Shown: in pieces, positions 8,356 through 15,905 of the stretch
Position numbering within the stretch: the stretch's first letter is position 1
Layout of the letters: each line of letters opens with the position of its first letter
Assembly (NCBI GenBank): GCA_902778625.1
Contig: CACYYM010000028.1
Location: 1 to 32,782 of the forward strand
DNA from: an uncultured Bacteroidales bacterium
GTDB taxonomy: Bacteria > Bacteroidota > Bacteroidia > Bacteroidales > Bacteroidaceae
Direction of reading: 5' to 3'
DNA length: 32,782 nt
Translations under genes and position numbers: made by a program
The notes under the pieces: generated by a model
What the model was told of the DNA's origin: nothing
Database searches by the model: none
What the model saw: the letters and a program-made list of their open reading frames with translations, nothing else

Positions 8356-9927
8356 TTACAGAGGAATGTTGCCGTGCTTCTTGGCAGGGTTAGTGAGTTT
8401 CTTGTTCTCCAGTTGAGCCAAAGCGCGAATGATGCGGAAGCGCGTGTTGCGAGGCTCGATAACATCATCGATGTAGCCATACTTGGCAGCCTGATATGGA
8501 TTTGCGAAGAGGTCTTCGTATTCCTTCTCCTTCTCTGCGATAAAGGCCTTTGCCTCTTCAACCTTGCCCTCTTCCTTGAGAGTCTTGGCTTCCTTAGCAT
8601 AAAGCACACTTGCAGCACCGCTTGCACCCATCACAGCAATCTCGCTTGAGGGCCAAGCATAGTTGAGGTCGCCACGAAGCTGCTTACAGCTCATCACGAT
8701 GTGGCTGCCGCCATAGCTCTTACGCAACGTAACGGTCACTTTGGGAATCGTGGCCTCTCCGTAAGCATAGAGCAGCTTGGCACCATGCAGGATGACTGCG
8801 TTGTACTCCTGACCTGTGCCGGGCAGGAAGCCTGGAACGTCAACAAGCGTTACAATAGGAATATTGAATGCGTCGCAGAAACGAACAAAGCGAGCACCCT
8901 TGCGGCTTGAGTTGCAATCGAGCACACCTGCAAGCTGCTTCGGCTGGTTGGCTACGATGCCGACGCTCTGGCCGTTGAAGCGAGCGAAACCTACAATGAT
9001 GTTCTTTGCAAAGTTCGGCTGAACCTCGAAGAACTCACCATTGTCGACGATGCCTGCAATCACCTGATACATGTCATAAGGCATGTTGGGATTGTCGGGA
9101 ATGATGTCGTTCAGGTAATCCTCCATGCGGTCGATGGGGTCTGTGCAAGCGATGCGAGGTGTCTTCTCGAGGTTGTTCTGAGGAATGTAAGAGAAGAGCT
9201 GCTTAATCATGGCGATGCACTCCTCTTCGTTCTTGGCCGTGAAGTGTGTCACACCGCTCTTTGTGGCATGAACGCTTGCGCCGCCCAGCTGCTCCTGAGT
9301 AACGACTTCGCCCAGAACTGCCTTCACAGGACCGGGGCCTGTCAGGAACATATAGCTGCTGCCCTCTACCATGAAGGTGAAGTCGGTCAATGCGGGGCTG
9401 TAAACTGCACCGCCGGCACACGGACCCATAATGGCGCTAATCTGAGGGATGACGCCAGAAGACATGATGTTGCGCTGGAAGATTTCGGCATAACCTGCAA
9501 GGGCGTTGATGCCTTCCTGCAGACGAGCGCCGCCTGAGTCATTCAAGCCGATGACGGGAGCGCCAACCTTCATGGCGATGTCCATCACCTTGCAAATCTT
9601 GCTTGCCAGCATCTCGGAGAGAGAACCAGCGGAAACGGTGAAGTCCTGAGCAAAGACATAGACCAGGCGACCGCCGATGGTGCCGCTACCTGTCACGACG
9701 CCGTCGCCCAGATACTGCTTCTTCTCCATACCGAAGTTCGTGCAACGATGCTTCACGAACATGTCCATTTCCTCGAAGCTACCTTCGTCGAGCAGGAGGT
9801 TGATGCGTTCGCGAGCCGTAAGCTTGCCTTTCTCGTGCTGCTTCTCGATAGCCTTTTCGCCGCCGCCTATACGAGCCTTGGCGCGGAGCTCCATAAGCTC
9901 CTTAATCTTTTCTGTTTGTGTACTCAT
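8356..9927 (-). CDS. mmdA: methylmalonyl-CoA decarboxylase alpha subunit (carboxyltransferase)
   Basis: This 523-residue protein is an acyl-CoA carboxylase beta-type carboxyltransferase that moves the carboxyl group from (S)-methylmalonyl-CoA to biotin. Marks are [20 protein letters not shown] near residue 30, the [13 protein letters not shown] oxyanion segment near 130, [17 protein letters not shown] near 167, [14 protein letters not shown] near 366, and [13 protein letters not shown] toward the end. Propionyl-CoA carboxylase beta subunits are closely similar. The adjoining OadG-, biotin- and OadB-type genes point instead to the Na+-pumping decarboxylase of propionate fermentation. It is the first gene of the cluster. 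Confidence 0.93.
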   Translation of the reverse strand: MSTQTEKIKELMELRAKARIGGGEKAIEKQHEKGKLTARERINLLLDEGSFEEMDMFVKHRCTNFGMEKKQYLGDGVVTGSGTIGGRLVYVFAQDFTVSAGSLSEMLASKICKVMDIAMKVGAPVIGLNDSGGARLQEGINALAGYAEIFQRNIMSSGVIPQISAIMGPCAGGAVYSPALTDFTFMVEGSSYMFLTGPGPVKAVLGEVVTQEQLGGASVHATKSGVTHFTAKNEEECIAMIKQLFSYIPQNNLEKTPRIACTDPIDRMEDYLNDIIPDNPNMPYDMYQVIAGIVDNGEFFEVQPNFAKNIIVGFARFNGQSVGIVANQPKQLAGVLDCNSSRKGARFVRFCDAFNIPIVTLVDVPGFLPGTGQEYNAVILHGAKLLYAYGEATIPKVTVTLRKSYGGSHIVMSCKQLRGDLNYAWPSSEIAVMGASGAASVLYAKEAKTLKEEGKVEEAKAFIAEKEKEYEDLFANPYQAAKYGYIDDVIEPRNTRFRIIRALAQLENKKLTNPAKKHGNIPL

Positions 9928-10147
9928 CTTTGTGATTTACTATTTAAAGATTTACGATTTACGATTTATTTACTATTTAGTTATTTAGCTATTTATTTTC
10001 CCCCCCCTTTGGAGGGGAAGGGGGAGGCTGTTGTTGGAGCCTTTTTTCATTTCGCGCACAAAGGTACAAAAAAGAATTAAGAATGAAGAACGAAGATTGA
10101 AGAATTTTCTCTTAATATACATATTATATATATATAAGAGGCAAAAC
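9928..10147. other. leader region of the mmd cluster
   Basis: No gene is seen. From about 9940 to 9997 there is AT-rich low-complexity sequence with repeated TTTACGA and CTATTTA words. A run of eight C (10000-10007) is followed by G-rich sequence (GGAGGGGAAGGGGGAGG) that can fold back on it. The mmdA transcript probably starts near 10050, giving an unusually long leader of about 120 bases. Confidence 0.5.
10059..10066 (-). promoter_or_regulatory. -7 box for the mmd operon
   Basis: Minus-strand TACCTTTG matches TAnnTTTG perfectly. No TTTG is found at the proper distance upstream, so the -33 element is missing or weak. Confidence 0.55.
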
Positions 10148-10179
10148 AAGCCCCAAAGCGCTGTCTGACTTTGGGGCTT
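10148..10179. terminator. hairpin, probable bidirectional terminator
   Basis: AAGCCCCAAAG (10148-10158) and CTTTGGGGCTT (10169-10179) form an 11-bp perfect stem with a 10-base loop. It is followed on the minus strand by GTTTTG, so it may end the GH127 transcript far downstream of that gene. The U tract is short. Confidence 0.5.
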
Positions 10180-10213
10180 ATTCTGTTTTGAGGCAATTGT
10201 TCCATGCAGGGGC

Positions 10214-10494
10214 TCAAAAATAAACTGTGAATCTGTGAATCTGTGAAGATTTCTCCATAGCCCCCCAGAAAGACAGAAAAAACTTCTTGAACATGCAACC
10301 CTTCACAGATTCACAATTCACAGTTTTTTTTTGAAGGGTTGCATCCCTCCTCAGATAGATTTATATATAGTTATATATATAATATTATATATATATTAAT
10401 ATATAATAATAATAATTAATAATAATTAACATTCTTAATTCAAGTTTATGAGTGCAAGGGCACAAAAATAAACTGTGAATTGTGAATCTGTGAA
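10214..10494. repeat. direct and inverted TGTGAATC repeats in an AT-rich gap
   Basis: A block beginning AAACTGTGAAT and rich in TGTGAATCTGTGAA occurs at 10214-10247 and again at 10462-10494. An inverted copy lies at 10301-10326. Around the inverted copy, ATGCAACCCTTCA (10293-10305) pairs perfectly with TGAAGGGTTGCAT (10332-10344). Between about 10365 and 10436 the sequence is almost only A and T, with TATATA and AATAAT runs. No gene is seen in 10180-10503. Confidence 0.75.
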
Positions 10495-10503
10495 TATTCC
10501 CCA

Positions 10504-10591
10504 AACATGACACGTTGCGATGGCCGACACAACACGCTGCGATGGCCGACACGACACGTTGCGATGGCCGACACGACACGTTAAAATTCCT
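10504..10591 (+). repeat. 22-base-period tandem array B (4 units)
   Basis: Units start at 10504, 10526, 10548 and 10570. The first three carry ACACGTTGCGATGGCC or its one-base variant; the fourth begins GACACGACACGTT and then diverges. The last unit contains the stop codon of the GH127 gene (TTA at 10581-10583 on the plus strand), so the array runs directly into coding sequence. Confidence 0.85.
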
Positions 10592-12545
10592 GCGGCAGCC
10601 AGACGCGCATCTTGCCGGCGCCTCGATGGCACCAAGCATAGTAGGGGATGAGCGTCAAGGGCTTATCCTCCGCAATGAGCGTCGTAACAGGCGTTCCTGC
10701 TATCTCGGTCTTGCCCGTCTTGAACTTAGTCTGAGGTGAGATGCGGGCCTCTGTGATATCCATTGTGTTGTCGGGCTGCTCAGCACAATAGACAAGCGGT
10801 CCTCTCTCCACACAAAGCATGCCGCGGTCGGCCTCAACCTGGTCGTTAGCTCGAACGATGCGAGGCTCCATATCGAAGTGAATCTTTATCACATCACCTT
10901 TCTTCCACTTACCGCCCATCGATATATATCCGTGTGCGGATTCTATATTTGAGGGGAAAAACAGTTGTTTCTTGTTATTAACGCTGACGGTGAATTTGGG
11001 CGTTTTGCCATCTGCGTAGGTATAGAGGTCGGAGGGAACAGCTTGGTTATAAACCCAGCCCGGGAGGCGGATATTGAGCCAGAATTCGCCTGCCTTGTTC
11101 TCCTCTATCTTCAGCGTGATATCGCCACTCCAGGGATAATCTGTCGTCTGACTCAGTCTGACCTTCTTGCCGCCCACATTCAGCGTGGAGGTGTTCGACA
11201 GGAAAAGGTTCACATAGACTGCAGGCGTGTTCTTGAAAGCATTTTCTTTCACGGCATAGATGTAGCCGGGCAGCGAGGGGATGAAGCGGCAGATGTTGCT
11301 GGGGCAGCAAGCACAGCCGAACCACGGCTTTCGCTCATAGCCGCCTGCCGACTCGAGGGGGTTGGGATAGTAGAAGCCGTTGCCTTCAAGGGAAACGCCG
11401 CTGATAAGTCCGTTGTAGAGCGTCCGCTCCAAGACGTCGTAGTACTTCGACTCGCCATGAAGCAGGAAGAGGCGGTGGTTGACATAGACATTACCGATGG
11501 CAGCACACGTCTCGCAATAGGCTGTCATGTTGGGCAGTTCGTAGTTCTTGCCGAAAGCTTCGCCGTTACCTGTTGCTCCGATGCCTCCTGTAATGTAGAG
11601 CTTCTTCGTGACAATATTGTCCCAAATGGCATCAATGGCCTTGACGTAATTCTGGTCGCCTGTAAGCGCCGCCACATCAGCCATTCCAGCATACATATAG
11701 GCGGCTCGAACAGCATGACCTACTGCCTCGTCCTGCTCCACAACAGGCTTGTGCGACTGCGAATACTCCTGCTTGATGGTTGTCTTGCCACGATAGTCGA
11801 GCAGGAACTTTGCCTCGTCGAGATACTTCTTGTCGCCTGTCGTGAGATAAAGTTTTGCCAAAGCCATCTCGGCAATCTGATGGCCTGGCACGACGCAAGC
11901 CTGCCCGGGATTGGGACCTACTTCTTTGCAGACGAGGTCAGCAAAGCGAATGGCGATGTCGAGGAACTTGCGGCTTCCTGTCGCCTGATAATGCGCAATG
12001 GCTGCCTCTACCATGTGGCCGAGGTTATAAAGCTCGTGGCTGCCTTGCTCTTCTGCGCTCCAACGCTTTGCCCCGGACCAGTCATGGGGATGCTCGGGAT
12101 TCTGTGTTCGGGCTGTATAGAGATAGCCATCTGGCTCTTGCGCCGAGGCAATCACGTTCAGGACGGAGTCGATATACTTTGCAAGAGCCTTGTCGGGATA
12201 AGTCTGCAGGATGTAGCTTGCGCCCTCGATGGTCTTGTAGGGGTCTGTATCGTCGAAAGGGAAAGTACCTTTCTTGATGTCAAAGACTTTCGAAGGGTCT
12301 TGCAGATGCTTTGCGGCATTCGAGAAGTTCGTGTAGCGGTCTGTTTCCTCGCATTTGGAGAAAGCAAGGGGAATGGTCACTTTTCGGCTTGCCTCCAACC
12401 GTTGTCCCCAGAAAGTGCCGGGGGTTACCTTTACAGAAGTGAAAGGAACTGGAGTGATGGGATAACCTTTCGAAGGTTGTGAACTGGCTGGCAGCAGGCT
12501 GCATGCGATGGCTGCCAAGATGGTTAGTTGTCGTTTCATGTTCAT
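10581..12545 (-). CDS. secreted glycoside hydrolase family 127 (beta-L-arabinofuranosidase-like)
   Basis: GH127 enzymes release L-arabinofuranose from plant glycans with a zinc-bound cysteine nucleophile. The 654-residue protein has a signal peptide (about 1-22), then VTPGTFWGQRLEASRKVTIP, ASAQEPDGYLYTARTQNPE and GHMVEAAIAHYQATG, typical of the (alpha/alpha)6 domain. Zinc and catalytic positions are visible: E345 and C347 in YCETCAAIGN, and C411-A-C413-C414 in FGCACCPSN, where C413/C414 align with the nucleophile and zinc ligand of characterised members. C-terminal beta domains follow. GH146 is a close relative and remains possible. The gene follows the 960-residue protein gene by 68 bases on the same strand. 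No SusC/SusD pair is nearby. Confidence 0.9.
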   Translation of the reverse strand: MNMKRQLTILAAIACSLLPASSQPSKGYPITPVPFTSVKVTPGTFWGQRLEASRKVTIPLAFSKCEETDRYTNFSNAAKHLQDPSKVFDIKKGTFPFDDTDPYKTIEGASYILQTYPDKALAKYIDSVLNVIASAQEPDGYLYTARTQNPEHPHDWSGAKRWSAEEQGSHELYNLGHMVEAAIAHYQATGSRKFLDIAIRFADLVCKEVGPNPGQACVVPGHQIAEMALAKLYLTTGDKKYLDEAKFLLDYRGKTTIKQEYSQSHKPVVEQDEAVGHAVRAAYMYAGMADVAALTGDQNYVKAIDAIWDNIVTKKLYITGGIGATGNGEAFGKNYELPNMTAYCETCAAIGNVYVNHRLFLLHGESKYYDVLERTLYNGLISGVSLEGNGFYYPNPLESAGGYERKPWFGCACCPSNICRFIPSLPGYIYAVKENAFKNTPAVYVNLFLSNTSTLNVGGKKVRLSQTTDYPWSGDITLKIEENKAGEFWLNIRLPGWVYNQAVPSDLYTYADGKTPKFTVSVNNKKQLFFPSNIESAHGYISMGGKWKKGDVIKIHFDMEPRIVRANDQVEADRGMLCVERGPLVYCAEQPDNTMDITEARISPQTKFKTGKTEIAGTPVTTLIAEDKPLTLIPYYAWCHRGAGKMRVWLPQEF

Positions 12546-12613
12546 AGTTATATTATTTTAGTTACGATATTATGATTTTGGGGGAAGTTAAATCATTTAT
12601 CATTTGTCATTTA

Positions 12614-15496
12614 TCATTTAGGGCTTTGCCCGTTCCACAGCAGGGTTCCGTCCGCGGCTTGTCCTTCTGCATCCACGGAAAGCACAGAGGTGCGGCAGTT
12701 GTTGTAGAACGTGACTGCGGCTTCGCCTTCCTCGTTCAGTTTGAGGTTTGGGTTCCAATAGAGTGTGCGGCGATAGTCTTTCTTGTCGACCGAGGGTACT
12801 TGCTTGCTGTAATCGGGCGAGTAGAACTCAGCAGGATAGGCAAAGCCCGGGAGGAAATAGCGTCGGTCGCGATAGGTGATGCGACGTGAACCATCGGGAT
12901 AAGGATAGCGCACGAGCTTCGTCTTGGGCTCGTTGCTGCCATAATACATATTGTTGCCATACTGCCGAGGGCTGTAGTCAGAGTAAAAGACGTACATATC
13001 CCAGACACCATTGCCCTCGTACTCACGCTTCTCGCCAGGCGAGAGTTGCATGCTGCCTTCTTGATTCAGGGAAAACGAGGAGAGATACTTCCTTGCATAC
13101 ATGGAATCAGACGGAATCGAGTCTCCCCGCATGGCCATAAGCATTCTTCGTGTGTATCCTGCGCCTTGGCGAGTCTCGAAGGTTGGCTCCTGCCCCTCTC
13201 CATATTTCCTGTCTATCGTGCCGACGCCGTAGTCTACCGTCATCACCTGCATGAAGCCCAGCCCAACATCTTGCGCGATATTGTTGGCCACCTCAGCATC
13301 GATGGCAAAGACGGGCCAGTTGTCGTCGAACTTGTTCAAGCCTCGCCGCTTAGCCTTCACCGTCACCTCGCTCATGATGGTCTCGTCGTCCAGCCTTACC
13401 CACTTGCCATTAAGCCTCTTTTGCTCTGGTGTGGGTGCAAGATGGTTCTGATAGAACGAATAGGGGTTCACGAAGCGCGGATAGGGCCAGCTGATGCGGG
13501 CGAGGTAGTCGGCAGGCTCCACGAATATCTTTCGCCTTGCCTTCCCGCTTGCAGGCAAGTACATGTAGTCCGATTCCAAGTCGTCCGGCTCGGCTTGTAT
13601 CCAGGTGTAGGTCTCGTCTTTCTTCCATTTCGTCGTATCGGCCACGCTGATGAAGACGATGGCATTACCGTAGAATGGAGGCAGCTGAATGCGGAAACCT
13701 TTCCTGAAAGTCTCGCTTTCGCCCGTGAAGGACATTTCAGCATCGAGCGTAACTATCTCTGCATGAACCTTCAGCTCGGTTTCTTTCTTCTGATTCTTCG
13801 TGTTGATGGCTTTGTCGTAGGCTTTCTCCTCGCGCTTCTTGCTCCTGCCTTTGCTGAAGAGGTCGGGCAGGTCCATCGGCTTTGTCTCATAGTAATCTTC
13901 CTCATGAGGGTCTCTTCCGTCTTCGCTAAAAGGGTATTCTTCGTCCTCCTTCTCGTTGTTTGTCTCTTCACCTTCCACGAAATCGACGATGACGTTCTTG
14001 TAGGTGTTGCCTATCAGTATGGGAGCCCGCTCGGCAGGCTGCGTGATGTCCCATGCCCCAGCAACCGCCATGCTTCGCCAATCGAAGCGACGCCAGCCCT
14101 GAGTCATCATCAAGAGGTCGAGGGCAGCACGATGTTCCTCGTCATCAGCCTCGAAATACCAGCCAGGTTGAGGCACGAAGCCGCGTATCTCGCTTGCCAA
14201 AAGCATCTCGGTCAGGATGTTAGAATTGTCGTAGAGGCAGTCGCGATTGTTGTCGTCCCTTACCGTCAAAGACACATAGTTCTGGCCTTGAGGCGCTTTC
14301 AAGGTAAGGTTGACGGGTTCGTAAGGCTGGTATTCTTCCTTCAGGCCCTCAACAAAAAGGGTTGGCATCAAGTCCTCTTTGCCTCTATTAAAGAAGAGAC
14401 GGTCGGCAAAGATACGGCCACGCGAGTCGAAAACGGTAAGCTGGTAAACGCCGGATGCCTCTCCTAAATCCTCCCTTAAAGGGAAGGACTTAAAGCCTCT
14501 CCCTTTAGTGGAAGGTTGGAGGAGACTGTGGGTTACACTTTTCCCCTCATGCATCAAGCTCACGCCCAAGCTATCGTCATGCAAATCGGCAGTATGAGCG
14601 ATATGAGCCACCCAGCCGCTATCGGTCTGTTCCACTTTCAGGGAAACGCCTGTGGGCTGAGGTTTCGGCAGTTTTGCCTTGGCTTGCTTGCCGTCTTTGC
14701 TCACGAAGAGCACCTCCTGCTCCTGTCCTTTCTGCGGAGTTATCTCGAAGAGTCCTCGACCCCGATTGAGTGCTTTGACCGAATCGCCATCATAAAAGAC
14801 CCAACCTTCTGCCCACTCTCCATCGTCGAAAGCAGCCTCGAAAGCCACTCTGCAGGGCAGTCCCTCCACGAGATTGCCACCTTCGGGATAGAGGGAGAGT
14901 TTCAACTCGCGGTTCTCGGCCTGATTGGGATAGAGGCGACGCATGGCACGAAGGGTCATATCGTGGGTGTACTCGCCTGGTTCGAGGGGTTTGTCATAGA
15001 CGGGAAACACGCGGCTGTAGAGCTTTTCATAGTCTCGGAAATACTCCTTCTCCTGTCGCTTTGTCGGAAACCATTCTTTAATCTTTTCGGTATGCTTGCG
15101 CTCGAAGCGTCCCCAATTGAGTTGCCAACGGGTGTATGCCCTAAGCTCATAGAACCCAGCATATTGTATGTATCTACTTAAAGCAAAGAATCCAGAGCCT
15201 CGCCCCTCTTTCATCTGGATGAGTTTACGCTCTATCATGTAGCCTTCTTGCCCGTAAAGTTCCACATAAAGCACGCCGCTCACGTCGGAAGGTCGGTCCG
15301 TGTCGGTCCGTCTGAGGTATGCCGAGAACCAAATCGTGTCGCCAAGCTGGTAGGAAGTATTGTCCATGTGGATGAAGACCTTTTCCTGCGGAATGGTCCG
15401 GCCAAAGGCAGCCTGCCTCGAGGCAAGCTTCTCGAGAGCCGATTCCTCAGCAAAAGCGAGGATGGGCAGCAGGAAGAAAAGGATAAAGGTTCTCAT
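12614..15496 (-). CDS. large secreted MG2-like (alpha-2-macroglobulin-type Ig fold) protein
   Basis: The 960-residue protein has a signal peptide (about 1-16). Next comes IPQEKVFIHMDNTSYQLGDTI and VLYVELYGQEGYMIERKLI, the MG2-like start of a Bacteroidales secreted family, and YAGFYELRAYTRWQLNWG further on. A charged low-complexity stretch (about 500-580: EGEETNNEKEDEEYPF, KGRSKKREEKAYDKA) divides it. The C-terminus (NPNLKLNEEGEAAVTFYNN) returns to a beta fold. Relatives are usually described as carboxypeptidase-regulatory or TonB-plug-like proteins without a barrel. Function is unknown, and an enzymatic role is unlikely because no catalytic motif is visible. It has its own promoter upstream. 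Confidence 0.75.
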   Translation of the reverse strand: MRTFILFFLLPILAFAEESALEKLASRQAAFGRTIPQEKVFIHMDNTSYQLGDTIWFSAYLRRTDTDRPSDVSGVLYVELYGQEGYMIERKLIQMKEGRGSGFFALSRYIQYAGFYELRAYTRWQLNWGRFERKHTEKIKEWFPTKRQEKEYFRDYEKLYSRVFPVYDKPLEPGEYTHDMTLRAMRRLYPNQAENRELKLSLYPEGGNLVEGLPCRVAFEAAFDDGEWAEGWVFYDGDSVKALNRGRGLFEITPQKGQEQEVLFVSKDGKQAKAKLPKPQPTGVSLKVEQTDSGWVAHIAHTADLHDDSLGVSLMHEGKSVTHSLLQPSTKGRGFKSFPLREDLGEASGVYQLTVFDSRGRIFADRLFFNRGKEDLMPTLFVEGLKEEYQPYEPVNLTLKAPQGQNYVSLTVRDDNNRDCLYDNSNILTEMLLASEIRGFVPQPGWYFEADDEEHRAALDLLMMTQGWRRFDWRSMAVAGAWDITQPAERAPILIGNTYKNVIVDFVEGEETNNEKEDEEYPFSEDGRDPHEEDYYETKPMDLPDLFSKGRSKKREEKAYDKAINTKNQKKETELKVHAEIVTLDAEMSFTGESETFRKGFRIQLPPFYGNAIVFISVADTTKWKKDETYTWIQAEPDDLESDYMYLPASGKARRKIFVEPADYLARISWPYPRFVNPYSFYQNHLAPTPEQKRLNGKWVRLDDETIMSEVTVKAKRRGLNKFDDNWPVFAIDAEVANNIAQDVGLGFMQVMTVDYGVGTIDRKYGEGQEPTFETRQGAGYTRRMLMAMRGDSIPSDSMYARKYLSSFSLNQEGSMQLSPGEKREYEGNGVWDMYVFYSDYSPRQYGNNMYYGSNEPKTKLVRYPYPDGSRRITYRDRRYFLPGFAYPAEFYSPDYSKQVPSVDKKDYRRTLYWNPNLKLNEEGEAAVTFYNNCRTSVLSVDAEGQAADGTLLWNGQSPK

Positions 15497-15564
15497 GTGA
15501 ATTTCGCGCTTAATATCTTATGTATATAACGCCAAAAGCATTGGTTTGTAACAAAAAGACGCTA

Positions 15565-15596
15565 CAAAATTACGAATAAAATGTCATATCTGCAAA
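15565..15596 (-). promoter_or_regulatory. promoter of the 960-residue protein gene, touching array C
   Basis: Minus-strand TTTG (15593-15596) and TAATTTTG (15565-15572) are 20 bases apart, a full match to the Bacteroidales promoter. The -33 element overlaps the first two bases of the first 22-base unit (15595). The leader is about 60 bases. Confidence 0.75.
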
Positions 15597-15726
15597 CTCT
15601 GCACGTTATGTTTATCAACTTAGCACGTCGAGTTGAATAACTTAGCACGTCGAGTTGAATAACTTAGCACGTCGAGTTGAATAACTTGGCACGTTAAGTT
15701 GGGAAACCCAACAGGTCGAGCAATCC
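15595..15726 (+). repeat. 22-base-period tandem array C (6 units)
   Basis: Units start at 15595, 15617, 15639, 15661, 15683 and 15705. The three middle units are identical and contain AACTTAGCACGTCGAGTT. The first, fifth and sixth are diverged but in phase. The array lies between two divergent genes, abutting the -33 box of the leftward gene and about 125 bases upstream of the rightward -33 box. Beyond this and the two promoters, 15497-15905 shows no other feature. Confidence 0.9.
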
Positions 15727-15851
15727 AACGCGACACTTTTTTCTACACATTATATAATATAATATGGGATGTTTCAACTTTTTTCGTAACTATGACCTGC
15801 GGTCGAAGTTACTCACGCTCGGAAATAAAAGAGAAAAAATCAGCTTTTCTC

Positions 15852-15882
15852 TTTGTATTTCGCTCGCTTATTCGTAACTTTG
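15852..15882 (+). promoter_or_regulatory. promoter of the GH97 gene
   Basis: TTTG (15852-15855), 19 bases, TAACTTTG (15875-15882). The ATG at 15906 follows with a short leader of about 17 bases. This also argues against the longer reading frame that opens at 15699. Confidence 0.75.
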
Positions 15883-15905
15883 CAAGCGAATTAAATTATG
15901 CCATC

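Noticed and set aside
10965..12482. Plus-strand open frame of 505 codons
   Set aside because: It is antisense to the GH127 gene, which has its catalytic motifs and signal peptide on the minus strand.
15595..15726. CRISPR array
   Set aside because: The 22-base units are directly contiguous with no unique spacers, and no cas gene is present. The same holds for the other arrays.
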